From Syngnathus acus (taxonomy: Eukaryota > Chordata > Actinopteri > Syngnathiformes > Syngnathidae), in NCBI RefSeq assembly GCF_901709675.1, contig NC_051087.1:9388884-9452883 (forward strand): a DNA stretch of 64,000 nt. Direction: 5' to 3'. The translations under genes and the position numbers were made by a program. Shown piece by piece: positions 1 through 16,966 of the stretch. The notes below the pieces were generated by a model that did not search any database, was not told where the DNA came from, and saw only the letters and a program-made list of their open reading frames with translations. Each line of letters opens with the position of its first letter. The first letter of the stretch is position 1.

Positions 1-1781
1 GGAGCGAGGTAGAGAACGCACACCACTGTAAACAATCCTACATAAAACCTAGGGAGAGATGATGAGACATAAATGTTGACTGGTACGCCAAAATTTACAA
101 ACAGCTACATCCACACATAATGTGGTCTTCTCTGGCGCTCGAACAATTCTTAAAGCTAAATAAATACTGAGAAGAGATTTATGTAAAACAGTCAGCCTGT
201 GATTCATATCTTGGTATAAGTTTTAAGGGACCCAAAAAGTTTGGAGAAGCATCAGCATTCGGTCTAAATAAATATGGATGTGCCGGGCCCTATTTCCAGT
301 CGTAGCTGTTTTTATGATTATAGACCGACAATTAACGAGCACACTTTACCTTGATGATGTGGTGTGATTGTCCCAGTACAGGACCTTGTAAAATGTTTCT
401 GCTGATTGACAGGCTGAAGACAGCATGTCATCCAGATGCTTCAACCTGGAGATGGGAAAAATAAAACATTTCTCATCCACGTAAGCATGTCGTACTATTT
501 TCTTGTGCCCATTTTAAGAGTCATATTATGGACATTACATTACAACTAATCAGTCAGTGAGCGAGAAAATGCAGTGTTTCTTACAGGTCTTTGACTTCCA
601 GCATAGCCTCCTGCTTACTGAGGTGCACATTCTGCAAATCTCTGCGGTGTACGGTGTGATAGTGCCTCCTCTGGAGTTCCGTTTCTGAGGCTCTGCCCCA
701 GCACCTGTCCTGCAGGTAGCCAAGGGCAGCAGGCACTGTGACTGCCACCAAACATAGTGACAACCAACCCACTGATAGAGGAGAAAACAAAGCAAGTTAG
801 TAGTAGCCACCGACGACAGAGAGTCTCCACTTACCTTCATTAATGGTGCAGAAGAAGACATTGAGGAATATACAAACAACTAACGAGCAGAGGGGCATCC
901 TCCACCTGAAAAATAGATATTATACTCTCAAAAAGATGTGTCTCTGCTATTGAAAACAAGAATAAGTACGTTTAACAGCTTTTCAGGTAGCCTGAAACGA
1001 TTAAAATTATGCTGAAATTTTACCATTTTGATTTTATCCAGATGCACAAAACCTCAGAGGCCAAATTGTTATCATTTATAAAAAGCCTTTGCTTTTTTTC
1101 ATGAGATTGCAACTCAGTGGGAATCTATATTAAAGGATTAATTATCCAGAACAGTTTTTAACCTCAAAACTTTATCTTTGACTATTTGTAATGCCACTCA
1201 TACTGCAGAAGGGTACCAGTGATGGGAAAGTGATGATGAACATAACGAGAATGGGAAATTACCACAAGGTAATAACTAAGTCAATCGCTTGTCTCTGGGT
1301 ACTAAGTGCAATGCGACCAAAACAAAATCAGTGTATTTTTAACAAATGAATGTCACATGCTCAACTTGCCTTTAGTAACTCACCCTCTCCCCTTACCTAA
1401 AAACACTCTGGTCTTTATGCATGAAAGTTCACAAGTATTACTTCAAACAGTAACAGTTAATGACTATTTCTATGAAGACCACAATATGATCCGAAAACAT
1501 ACAAACTATTCTATCTTAAGTGTATCAAATTTTGAAAACTCGCCCTAGCAAGAAGCGGGCCAGCTCCATAGCATCTGTAACTGGTTCCAGAAAAAGCGCC
1601 ATTCTCTTATAGGCCACAACCATGTTAAGCAGGTCAAAATTCAGTGTAGATCTTGGGCTTCCAAGTTCAGAAGCATCTGGAGATCCCAGAGTCTCTTTGG
1701 ATATAGTGTGCACCATCTCCCCCCTTTCTCCTGGACCTTGGTAAGGGTCAGATGATGCCGCTGCACTCTGCATCATCATTC
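1..1781 (-). CDS. zfyve27: Protrudin (ZFYVE27), 5' part of gene, cut by window edge
   Basis: ER-resident membrane-shaping protein that in vertebrates links ER to Rab11 endosomes and kinesin and promotes neurite outgrowth. Minus-strand exons: 1544-1781 (ATG at 1779), 835-905, 585-771, 350-445, and 1-48, which runs off the window. The joined frame has FDLLNMVVAYKRM, then LFLEPVTDA, then WRMPLCSLVVCIFLNVFF, GYLQDRCWGR, ELQRRHYHTV, and VLYWDN followed by FYVGLFTVVCVLY. Each matches human protrudin in order, including the hydrophobic hairpins of the reticulon-like region. About 212 residues are visible. The FFAT motif, coiled coil and C-terminal FYVE finger would lie left of base 1. The exon 1544-1781 has an acceptor (CACAG) just before the ATG, so a non-coding first exon should lie to the right, but I could not place it. 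The first coding intron appears to use a GC donor (1543-1542), the only choice that keeps frame. Family identity is sure; the exact start is likely. Confidence 0.9.
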
Positions 1782-4182
1782 CTGTGAGGAAAACAAATAC
1801 ATTAAGATGATGGTAATCATGTCACTCCTATTCCTGAATTACTATTGTGACCATGTTAGAATTCTGTAAAAATAGCAACATCAGGCTGCTAAAAGTATAC
1901 AACAGTTGTCATACAATTTAGTGCATGGAAGATACTGAACGTTTTCGGTGCGTCAATACGATAGTTATGAGATCACTATGAATCTGTGACGTCATTTCTA
2001 CGTGGGGCATTTCAGATCATACGTTGACACATTCGTGTTTGTAAATGCAAACCATTATTTCATTCATAACTATTTAGGGCTTATAATGTTATTGATCATT
2101 TAAGTAATGGATATATTTAGCATTGCAGATGTTGGTGTTTTGGTTTCTGTCTAGGCTTTAAATACGCAACTATGGCATCGGTTGCATCTCCAACACACTA
2201 CGCAAAGTATCTTAACGCACTGCAATCGTTCCTGAAGGAGATTGCGTAGCAGGAACATTGTTTTTGGTTTTAAGATTACACTTTGACCCTCAGAGATGTG
2301 GCAATCAGTGCAGGCAGTCATTTTAAAGTTGCTCATTAGAGCAATCAGCAATGGGATAAAGCAACTGAGCTCTAAATTTGCAATGTTTTCAAATAATCAA
2401 CAACAAATCATGTGATTGCAACATGCGGATTTACTGTTTAAGACGAAGAAATATAATTTATGACTTTATTGGAGTTCGTTGATGAGAAAATTTACCCCGA
2501 GCTACGTGTCCAAACCGGAGGCTAGAAGTTCAGGCGACACTAGGTCCCGCGGACATCATAATCCTGGAGGATGGAAAAGCCTCCAACTTCATCGACTCAG
2601 TCACCATAACTGCCGCGTATCGCATAAGCACCGACCCGCGCTAACCATTAATAATACCGTGTCCTGCCTTTTAGGCGAGAAATTACGCCAGTGTCTAGCT
2701 GCTTCTTCCGGTTAGCTATTCTATGCTAGCTTTATATTGTAAGATTATCTGCTTGGTCTTCCAGGATGAGCAATCGATCATCGAAAAGCCAACGTCGATA
2801 AAACCGGCATAAATTATGCATTATTTTTGTTAAATCGTAGGTATTCAATGCACAACACACCACTGCATTTAACAATTTTGATTTATTGAGTTAAAAAAAT
2901 ATTCTTGAGTAACATCAAAACCATTTGACTTGAACTTGTCAAATCATCTTTGCCGCAACAGCAGAAGCCTCTTGTCAGTTACGTTTTTTATAGTGGTCAA
3001 GGTGAGCAAGTATCCATCCAGAAGGTCCGAGAGTGGCCAAAGTCAACGAAGTCAGGGCAAACACTGTTTCCTGACAGTAAGAAAAAAAACAACAACAACT
3101 TTATAGAGTTCTCATTGAAGGTGTGACGCCAGCAGGGAAAACACAAGTGTTTTTTGGACTTACCAACATGCCGACTTTATATTGAGGAGGTTTGCTTTGG
3201 ATTAAGGTAGCTCGCTGATTAATCGTCATCTTTGCACGGGAGGCAAAGAGGTGCGGAGTCCTCAACATTCCAAACATGTTCAAAAGTCAAATAAACTGGT
3301 AGTTCACAATTGTAGAGATGATATAGGAACAAAATATATCCCACGCACCTGGTAAGTGGCCGGTTTAATTGCGGTGCATTTAAATGCTGTAGGAGAAACA
3401 TGGATGTGTTTATGACCATAAATAATAGAAGTTATATGCCTGCCTTGAATCTGTTTTCGCGTATAACTCTCAATTTAAATGCAAGAGCAATGTTTTTGTA
3501 AATGTTGACATTAATTCACATTATTTATATTAAGTATTATCAAGGCAATATATTTATGTTTTTTAAATTATGGGAAATAAATAGATATCATTTGTGGTAT
3601 GTGTTTGACAATTGGAACTTTATCAACATGTACAGTATGAGCTGAGAGCGTAAAAGGTAGTCTTGGCTCTTAAAATCAGGAAAATGTGCTCGACCGAAAA
3701 GAAAATCACGAAGGTCGAATACAGACTGCAGGGTTCTTAAAGAGACAGCAGCAAGGACATCGTTTTCAGGCACGATCAACGTTGAAGGGCGTCACCATAA
3801 TTGGTGCGTGTTTCGCTTCCTGGTTCCTGAAGAGGAGGCGCTCGCAAGTTGTCGCGACACTCGAAGATAGGTTTGTTTTGTGCAACAGCACTTCATGGGC
3901 AACAAACACTTTCTTCGTACCACCATGTCCACAGAGATTTTGTGTGATCGCTTGGTGTCCAGTTTGAGTCCGTATCCTCTGCATCGTGCCATGGAAGTCA
4001 GGAGGTAAAGATCGTACGCACGCGTGAGTAATTTTGCCTCAGTGACAAGCCAATGAACCGAAATTGTACGTGTATTTTTTTTTTCTGAGCATATATAGTT
4101 AACCTGAAAAGGTGTACCCTAAAGTCAGGCTGCAGTGATTGATTTTATCCAATACATTCCACCCAGCTAAGTGGGCACCGTC
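1782..4182. other. Intergenic, divergent zfyve27 / SCaMC promoters expected here
   Basis: No coding exon could be supported in these 2.4 kb between two genes pointing away from each other. It should hold the untranslated first exon and promoter of zfyve27 (minus) and the promoter of the SCaMC gene (plus). A TGACGTCA (CRE-type) octamer lies at 1987-1994. A 78-codon open frame at 2479-2715 shows no family resemblance and no splice context, and I do not count it as a gene. Long AT-rich stretches make up the rest. Confidence 0.5.
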
Positions 4183-7735
<3,553 letters not shown>

Positions 7736-9618
7736 AAATGTGTGGATGGTTTGATGTGACTTCCACCTACAAGATGGGTGTCAAACTCAAGGCCCAGGGG
7801 CCAGATACGGCCCGCCACATCATTTTATGTGGCCCGCGAAGACAAATTGTTATCACTTTAAAAAATAGAGATATTCCTGGTAATTTTTATTACCATTCGC
7901 ATTTTTTAAATATTTGAACAATTTTTACGAGTCTCTGATTTCAAAACTAGTTATTCATCAGTTCGTTGTGTAGACCATACTGCGTTGACAGTCATAGTTG
8001 CCCTCCGATGGAAACTATGGCTACAACGCAGCTAGTGACCAAAATGAGTTTGACACCCCTGATCTACAAGATTTGCTCTGATCTGTTAAACCTGCATGAA
8101 AAGGTGGATTTTGATGGTGGATGGATTCACAGTCCTGTGACTGCACGTCTTGATGAGCAAATGATAAAAGTGATAGCGCTGCCCTGCATTTGGATGACCT
8201 CGCAAGATGCCATGAACAGATTGATGTGAGTTGCATTGCTCTGTATGTACCTACTACCATCTGCATTTATATTTACAAGTGACAACTTGCGTGAACTTAC
8301 CTGAGAAGCACTGTAAAGGGGTTCTGTGTTTCCAAATTGCAAGAGGATTTTTCAGCCTTTTCTTCTCCTCACAGGTGTTATGTAGAGAAGACTGTTGAGA
8401 GCATTGTTGCAGCGTCTGAAGGTCGCCATAAGTGGTTAAGAGTGAAATGACTCAAGCAAATGGAAGTAACACAAGAAGCTCATTAAACAGTAGCTATCAG
8501 CACAACAGTTATAACAGCATAACAGTTATCACTCAAATAGTGAATTTTGAATACTATCATTTGAAATGGTCTTGTTTCAAGCAAAACTCTGAAGGACTGT
8601 ACACTTGCACTGGTCACCTCTGGAGATGATGTCTCACAGCCTCGCTCAAATGATGATCAGCAAGTAGAGGAGTTTGAGTCAACTTTGAAAAACACTACAT
8701 TGTCAATTGTATTCTCACCTACAAGATTTTTATTTTTCAAGAAATACTTTTTGTAGCTATATTTATGTTCCAATTGTTATATTTACAATAAATGCAGATG
8801 TGAATTTTAGTATTCATTTCCTGTATTTTAATTGTATGTTGAGTGTTGGCCTGTTAACTGGTTGATTTTAAATACAAGGGTTAGAATATATTTAGGAAAA
8901 AACGATATATTCTGTTAAAAATGAATTTAGACTGACTTCATTGCCAAAAAAGCATTAAAAATTATTAAACATTAGAAAAAATACTCTATTGTATAGAGTA
9001 GTGACACATTTTAGGACTGCAAGATATTTTGGAACAGATAAAAAAAAAAGTGCCCCTGAGATATGGTCAGCATTAATATATTAAATAATATACAAATTTC
9101 ACACATTTTCCAACTTTGAAGTTGAACTGTTTCGGTTGAATGAAATATGAACACAGAAATATTGCATAGAAAACTGATTCGACCAAGGTACTGTGGTACA
9201 CAAGTGTGTCAGAAGAGATCAGAAAATGATTTATTCTTTGTGACATTGTGACTTTCTGGTGGGGATCTTAGCGTGCCCTAAATATTTATGCAAAATTATA
9301 TGCCCTGTTTACTTTACGCAGGCGCAGATCTGTTGGTTCTACTCCAGGCCGGGAGGTGGCGCCGTTTTAAGGAGTTAACATTAGCTCTGGAAAGAGAGCA
9401 AAGGGGCTGAGAAAGGCCGGACCGGGGTTGGCCTAGGGTAGCGTACATTGATTGGTTATTTTAAGCAGGGAACTTTGCCGGCGTGGTAAGCGATCTCCCT
9501 TACATTGGCGTTCTTGTTTCGCTCCACACAAGCTTTGGCCTTCCCGCTTCTGCGCAGCCCGACCCGGCCAAAGCCACACGGCCTACCCCCGTGTGTCATT
9601 TCTCTCCTTGTGATCACT
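7736..9618. other. 3' UTR of the SCaMC gene and khsrp 5' region
   Basis: Contains a hAT-like MITE (listed separately), a poly(A) signal AATAAA at 8787-8792 that would suit the SCaMC gene if its 3' UTR spans the MITE, and then AT-rich sequence without detectable genes to about 9300. The GC-richer stretch 9320-9618, with an inverted CCAAT box (ATTGG at 9451-9455), looks like the khsrp promoter and 5' UTR. Splice-like signals at 8226 (donor) and 8374 (acceptor) did not join into a convincing coding frame. Confidence 0.45.
7775..8063. mobile_element. Non-autonomous hAT-like MITE with TIRs and target-site duplication
   Basis: A 14-bp terminal inverted repeat is present: GGGTGTCAAACTCA at 7776-7789 and its exact reverse complement at 8045-8058. 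The element is flanked by the direct repeat CTACAAGA (7767-7774 and 8064-8071; the following AT also matches in part), and an 8-bp duplication is what hAT elements make. The interior carries the phrase GGCCCGCCACATCATTTTATG, seen in an abundant fish repeat. It is about 289 bp with no transposase frame, so it depended on an autonomous partner. It sits just after the SCaMC stop codon, probably in the 3' UTR. Confidence 0.85.
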
Positions 9619-12600
9619 ATGTCCGGATTCGGCTCTTTGCCGACCAATGGCGTCGGCGCCGGAGCGAAAAAAGATGCTTTTGCAGACGCAATGGAAAGAG
9701 CCAGACAGGTAAACCGTGATAATCGCACTCTGACGAATTCAACTGTCGAGCCATTTTACCTCGATAGTAGCTTAGCTAGCTTGATTATCCGTGTCGTTAG
9801 CTTCAGTTGACTAGCGAGCTTGTAGCGATATGCTACCGGCAAGTGAATTCTGCTATAAGGCATTGATTGACCTGAGCCCGCTCGAAATTGCAATTTGGAC
9901 CGTCGTCTTTTGAGTGTTTCTATTGTGAACTCCAGAATCGTAACATCGCCGCTTTTGTCCCTTTATGTTTCATTTTGACCACGTAGATTTTCCGTTCAAC
10001 CTGGACATTTTGGCAAAAAAATAAATTAAAAAGTTCAGTCAAAGCACTAATTGAAGTGAGGCTAACAGATTGCTATTTGCGAATGACAATGAACTATACC
10101 ATACATTTGTACAGCTTAATTATAAATAACCGCTGACTACAATGCTTACTACATTGCAACTGATATTTTTGTCGGGTTCACAATCGTACAATTTAGTCTT
10201 TCCTTAAATTTTCGTCGAGATGTGAAGTATTAACGGAATTAATCAACGAGAATCAAATATAAATCGAAGGGAATTGGATCACACATTTGTATCTACAGTA
10301 ATTTGGGTAGATAATGCCCAAACCCAAGCCACGCATAATTCAAATAAATGGTTTCTGTAATTTGTAATATCAGTTATCCATCCCCCCATCCCTCCATTTT
10401 TTTTTTCAAGACTAGATAGGCTAGAGATGTTCTGTGTTCTGCTTTTGTACATGAACCTGAACAGCCTTTTTCCGATCAATTTAGTGTCCTTAGAATTTCC
10501 CAAACTTGATTCAGCAACAGAATTGATTGATTAATTAATTGAATGAAGTCCAGCCAGCTCTAAAACCCTAATTTTTTTAAATAAATGCAACCTTTGCATT
10601 GCATGTGCCCCAAATATCAGGCAGTAGTAAGAATTCAACACACATACACACACCTCCCTCTTGAATGTTCAAGTAAAACTTCTCAATTTCCTAGATTGCA
10701 GCTAAAATCAGTGGTGAGAGTGGTCACATGGCAAGCAACAATGGAGGAGCTGAGGGTTTTCCATTCGCCGCACAGAAACGATCCCTTGAAGAAGCAGGTT
10801 GCCAATTTTCTCCAAATGTCTTTTTTTGTCTGAAACTGCTATTATGTTAGAGGCTTACCATTTCCTTCTATTTAGATGAACCAGATGCCAAGAAGGTAGC
10901 ATCACAGAATGAAAGAGATTCGTCATTGTGTATGTTGACTGTGCACATTGATTTATCACAACTGCTGGATCCTCTCACTTTCCAGCCACTCAAATGTTTA
11001 TCTCTTTCTTGCAGCCATTGGAGCTCAACTGGCTGCCCTGGCTCAACAGAGGTATGAATGTATTTGTGCTATTTTTGTTGTGCTAATTCTTCAACAGCGC
11101 ACTGTTCTAATGGGTTATGTAGTTTCTAATTTCTTGTATAACTGGTTCCAGTGTCAGGCCCGGCATGATGACAATGACAGAGGAGTGCAGAGTGCCTGAT
11201 TCTATGGTTGGTCTCGGTAAGTGCATCCATACCTCTTAAGTCGTATATGAACAATACAACTGTGTGTTGTACAAATGTTCAAATTAGAATTGCAATTGCC
11301 TACTGTCCTTTAGTCATCGGCAGAGGAGGTGAACACATCAACAAAATACAACGGGAATCTGGTTGCAAAGTTCAGATTGCACACGGTGAGCTTCACAATA
11401 ACCAAATTGATAACTTTCTAGTCTTCTCTGCTCTTTGTGTTTATTTGTATTTTTCCACATTTTTCTGTTATTTCAGACAGTGCTGGTCTTTCGGACAGAA
11501 GTGTTTCTTTGACAGGTTCGCCTGATGCCATAAAGTAAGCCCCCAAGTCAAAGCCATTCTAATCAACCCTGATAGTTTAAGATATGAGCCGTTTTCACTC
11601 GTGCTGTTGAATCAGATTAACATTCAGCACTGGTGAAAGAAGTAAGGAGAAGCGTGATTACACAATTTAAACTCTGAAAAAGGGTTTTACACGAGCAGAA
11701 TTTATGGGGCCGATCAGCGAATTTAAATGAACTAATTATAGATGCAATCACAAGATGGAGCAATGTGTCCATTTAAAAAAATAAAATAAATAAAGTTATT
11801 TACTATATGTAATTGTTTACCGTTTACAGAGGATCTAAATGGTATTGTTAAGCATTTTTGCCAGTGTTTAATAATGTTTGCCATGACCCAAGTAAGGAAA
11901 GGAAAAAAATAAGTCATGTGATTTTAATGTGAATAGTTTATACGTTAATAAATGGACACAATTTTTTTATCAACAACGTTGCCATGTTCAAAACATTCTC
12001 TAAAATCACAACAAAATAATTTAGTTGGAAGTATTTCATTTTGAAGTATTTTAATGAAAAGATTTTCACTCGTGGTAAAGCCTTCCCAGTAAAGCCTTCA
12101 TGGCAGTACGAGGTGAAGTAGAATGCTTACCGGTTGTAGTAGTCTTCTATTAATGGTGGACACGGAACCTGACAGTTCAGAGTACAAGTCACTTAAGTAG
12201 CATGAGTCAAAAAATTGCATGATAAAAAGAAACCCGAGTATGTTGCATTTTTGAGGGGAAATCTACTTTACAAAAACTGAGACCAGGCCATTAAAGCTCA
12301 GACTGGTGCTGTGACTTAATGTCGCCTGCTTGCCGCATCTCATGGCAACAAATCCCAGCCAGCTCAGTAGTTGAGTATATGCGGCATCAGCCACGACAAG
12401 GATTTACTATTGAAAGCACCAAAAAATGCAATAACCGACTAGGATTCTATCGTTGGCCACAATGTGATGTGACCTGAGATTTTTGTTAAGATAAGCCATT
12501 TTAAACTAAATAAAAACTCCCCGTTCCCTAATCATGTTGATGACGAGCAAACCAGTTCCGGTTACACAACAGAAATTTTTTTTTTAACTTAAAAGAACTC

Positions 12601-15600
12601 ATTAGCTACCGTCAACAACACAATTTGGGAAACAGGACTTTTGGGTGTCAGTTAAAATGCAAATGTTTTGTACGTATGTATGTGAGTTGCACCTAAGTAT
12701 AGGTTACAGGACCAACCCAACTATGAAAGAAAGTGCAAAGTATAGTCCCAAAGTTGGTATATTCTTTAGGTTTAATAAATACAATTTACACAACTTGGAA
12801 ATTAGAAACTAATTGTGGACAATGAAAACGCGGGGGGATCGCTGTGCTTGTCTGGCGCTGCAGCTTTTGGTTTGCTTCCTGTAAGTCTTTTTCGCAGCGT
12901 AATCCTCAACTCAGAGTATTTTGACGACTGCACGTGCTTTGCCCAATATAGTAGTGTTTTCAAACAATTCGATTCATAATTGCACTTTTTATTTGTTTCA
13001 GGAGAGCAAAGGGGCTCATAGATGAAATCATCTCAAGGGGACATGATTCGCCCAACGGGCAGACGGGTTCCATGCAGGAGATGGTCATCCCTGCGGGCAA
13101 GGCTGGACTTATTATAGGCAAAGGAGGAGAGACTATCAAGCAGCTACAGGTTTGTCAAATGAGTCAGAAAGCACTAAACCCAAGTTTGGGCTTCCCTGCT
13201 AAAGCTGCTGCCCCCTGCGACCCACCCAACTTCGGTCGGCTCAGCGGAAGAAAATTGATGGATAGATTGATGTCACTCTGTTATTGAGCTGTGCATCCCG
13301 TAACATTCTTTTGCAATTTTGAAGGAACGAGCCGGAGTTAAAATGATCCTTATTCAAGATGGTTCCCAGCCGCCGAATGTAGATAAACCACTGCGCATCA
13401 TTGGAGACCCATTCAAAGTGCAGGTACTTGAAAGTCATCATCGAAACATGTTTTTAGTTTCTCTGCTTTTTGCGGCCATTCATTTGGCTTTCTGTTGTTT
13501 TGCAGCAAGCTAAGGAGATGGTTAACGAGATTCTACGAGAACGGGAAGGTTTTGGTGACCGGAATGAATATGGCTCAAGAATAGGGGGTAGTGGCATTGA
13601 TGTAAGTTTGCTTGGGCTTGACATTTGCATAAAATGCTTGCAAGTGACAGATTCTCTCGCAACAAATACATTTAGCTTGTTAGATGTAGCACACTTATTC
13701 CTGTTCATTTTGAATAAGTAGTAGCGAGAGTGTGTTTGAATAATTTACGACTGCACAGCAACTGAAGCACAAAAGGCTTAAATTGACCTTGAAATGTGCT
13801 TGAATACAAGACTGAGTCATTTCAGCCACATTTCTGGGATTTTTACAGATAGGTGTCCCTCGCCATGCAGTGGGGGTCATAATTGGAAGAAGTGGTGAGA
13901 TGATTAAGAAGATCCAAAGTGATGCTGGAGTGAAGATACAGTTTAAACCAGGTAAGTACTTGTGGAAATGTGGTAATCTTGCAGGTTTTGCTGGATCCTA
14001 TACTTGAAGGCCTTTTCGTTGCCCCCCACCCCTTTCCTGCTGTTGTTGGCTCTTTAAATACACACCCATCAATTGATAAATGTCATACGTTGACCTTTTA
14101 GATGATGGCACCGGTCCTGAAAAAATGGCACACATTACGGGTCCTCCGGATCAGTGTCAACATGCCGCCTCCATCATCACAGACCTGATACAGAGTATCC
14201 GTACCAGAGATGACGGGGGCCAGGGGGTGAGTATACTTTAGGCTGAAATAACTCAAAATATTTAAAAAAAAATAGACGTTCATCCCATAATGGAAATAAT
14301 TATTTTTCCTCTCAAAATTCTACACACAACACCCCATAATTATGTGTGTTCGGGGGGGGTTATTGCAAAATGTATTTAAAACAACAACAACAACAAATAT
14401 TACCAGGTTTCGTTTCTCACACTGGTTCAGACCTTTTATGGAGTGTAAACATTCATAAATTACTCCTGTCGCGGTGCAAACAATTGCCCACTTTTCTGAA
14501 GCTTCCAAACGGACTCGATGCTATCTTAATATAGCTGAAACGTTTGCTCCAGTGACAGTCACTTTGTTCTGTATGTGTGAATCTTTTACAGTAAAACCTT
14601 ACAGAATATTAGTCTGAAGCTGCAGGCTGGATAAGAGTTAGGAATTTGTGCATGCATGGATTTGGGTTACAGGAAAAACCTGGGTGTTACTGTTGTACAG
14701 GAACTTTAATTGCTTGGCAATCGATGGTAATAAAATTGCATACTGTGATCAATTTTAACAAAAACAAGGCGCTGATGTGGCTTTTCTTGGCTATTTTTTT
14801 TACTTACCATTTGCATGCACATGTGCGACATTGACACACTTTTGCAAACGCCAATATTTTTTATCTAAACCCTTAATAAATTACTGTTCATAATTAATAG
14901 GTCCGTCAAGTGCAACCTGGGCATTTTTTTTCGGTGCAAGTAGTTTGAATCGAGAGATTTCTTTTTTTAAATTCTTTTCTTATTTATTTTTTTCACACAG
15001 GGCCCCCCTGGTGCAGGGATGCCACCAGGAGGACGGGGTCGGGGTAGAGGCCAGGGAAGCTGGGGTCCTCCAGGGGGAGAGATGACCTTCTCTGTTCCTG
15101 CTCACAAATGTGGACTCGTGATTGGCAGAGGAGGGGAAAACGTCAAAGCCATTAACCAACAGACCGGTGCATTTGTAGAGATGTTACGTCAGCCGCTACC
15201 AGATGGAGACCCAAATTTCAAACTGTTCACAATCAGAGGTTCTCCACAACAGATAGACTATGCAAAGCAACTTATAGAAGAAAAGATTGAGGTACATTCA
15301 AGTGTTGCTTGGTATTCCAGTGATTAGATGGGCTCACATTGAAGGGGTGTACTAATAAAGGAAACATGTCTTGGTTATCCAGGCCCCGTTATGTCCTGTG
15401 GGTGGTGGTCCAGGTCCAGGAGGCCCTGGTGGTTCCATGAACCCCTACAGCCCCAACCCTTATAATGCTGGACCTCCTGGTGGTGGACCACAGTATGTAA
15501 ATCCTTAAATGTAGCAATTGCTTTAACTTTTAGCCCCGGACTAGACTACTTGGTGAACTAAAACCATTCATTGTTTTATTGCCCTGGTCTTTACAGTGGA

Positions 15601-16966
15601 GGTGCACCAGGTGGTCCCCAGTACTGTGCTCAGAATTGGGGGGACAGCTACCAGCAGTGGCAGAACCCAGGGCCACAAGACCCCAGTGAGTAATCGACAT
15701 TCTAGTCATCAGTACTTGTGTTGGCCAAGTCGGGTGCCCCCCAACAACTTGGTCTACACAGAGAGACTGAACATAAAATTGGTGTATCTGCCTGTCCTGT
15801 GTCAAATCCCTTGTGATATGGGAAAAAGAATTAAACTCACAAGCTAGTGTGTAGGGCCTTTTTGAAAAAGGGAGAACTGACCAAATTATGAACTGAGAGC
15901 CTGAAGTTTCAAACGCAACCTAAAATATACATTAAGAGACTATTTCAGATGTCTTACTAAAAATATGCTTTCGCCAAACTCACTCTGCCTGATGTCGCGA
16001 TTACATTGTTTTTTTGTTTTGTTTTTTTCAAAGAAAAGGGCATAATTAAAGAATGACTGAATCAATTACTGATGGCCAACAAAATCAAGAAATGACGCAG
16101 AAATCATCATACTTGGTCACTAACAGCATTGCTGAGGCTCCTTAAAGAGTCACAAGCAAAGGGCTCCTACTAAGTTTGGTGTAATGGTGAGTTGAGGAAG
16201 TTTGAGGAAACTGGTCTGGTGCAAAAGTGTAATGTTCTATTTATATATATATATATAAATAAAGAGTTGGGGGACATGTTTTAGCTACAAAAAGAAATGC
16301 CTGATCTTATTCTTTGCAATCTACCATTAGATAAGGCAGCGGCAGACCCAAATGCAGCCTGGGCGGCCTACTATGCACAGTACTACGGTCAACAGCCAGG
16401 GGGCACTATGCCAGCACAGAACCAAGCAGATCCTGGAGCAGCAGGGGACCAGAACCAAGCTGAACAGACAGCTGGCGGTCAGCCAGACTACACAAAGGCT
16501 TGGGAGGAATACTACAAAAAGATGGGCATGGGTAAGTGTGTACAGAAAACGTTGATAAATAAACTTAATGAGTCTCTTTAACCAGCATCTGCATGGCAAT
16601 GATATTTTCCCAAATTATCTATTTTAATAATGTGCATTGTGCTGTTAATTTTTCAGTCCAGCCTGCAGGAGGGCCAGTGGCTGCTCCGGGAACTGCGGCG
16701 GCACCGGCTGGGGGAGCAGCAGCGGCATCTGGTGGCCAGCCGGATTACAGTGCAGCCTGGGCAGAATATTACAGACAGCAAGCTGCCTACTATGGGCAGG
16801 GAGGGCAGGCCCCTGGGCAAGGGGCTCCACCACAGCAGGGGCAACAGGTAGGAGAAAAGTTTGAAACGAAAAAATATTGTTGCACCTTCTTAAAATACTG
16901 CTTGCTAGAGTACATTCATTTTAAACGAAATCGCATATCTTTGACTTTTTTTTCCAGGCACAGTAA
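9619..16966 (+). CDS. khsrp: KH-type splicing regulatory protein (FUBP2 / KSRP)
   Basis: Nuclear and cytoplasmic single-strand RNA/DNA-binding protein that recruits decay machinery to AU-rich mRNAs and helps splicing and microRNA maturation. Eighteen exons: 9619-9708, 10695-10797, 10876-10929, 11015-11051, 11152-11216, 11314-11385, 11477-11534, 13002-13149, 13325-13423, 13506-13601, 13849-13951, 14102-14226, 15001-15291, 15383-15492, 15597-15685, 16331-16531, 16657-16847, 16958-16966; 646 residues in one open frame. Four KH domains (about 103-165, 184-250, 275-340, 367-435) carry the loops [39 protein letters not shown] and [13 protein letters not shown]. An [13 protein letters not shown] linker follows, then tyrosine-rich repeats [12 protein letters not shown] and [14 protein letters not shown], as in human KHSRP. 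It starts at [11 protein letters not shown] and lacks the long Pro/Gly-rich N-terminus of human KHSRP (711 residues). The last exon is only AQ-stop. The largest introns are 9709-10694, 11535-13001 and 15686-16330; I saw no genes in them. Confidence 0.97.

Noticed and set aside
2479-2715. 78-codon plus-strand open frame
   Set aside because: No recognisable domain, start context or splice partner; likely chance in a GC-richer promoter-like stretch.
8088-8450. Possible small plus-strand gene with donor at 8226 and acceptor at 8374
   Set aside because: The two candidate exons do not share a phase that avoids early stops, and neither part resembles a known protein.
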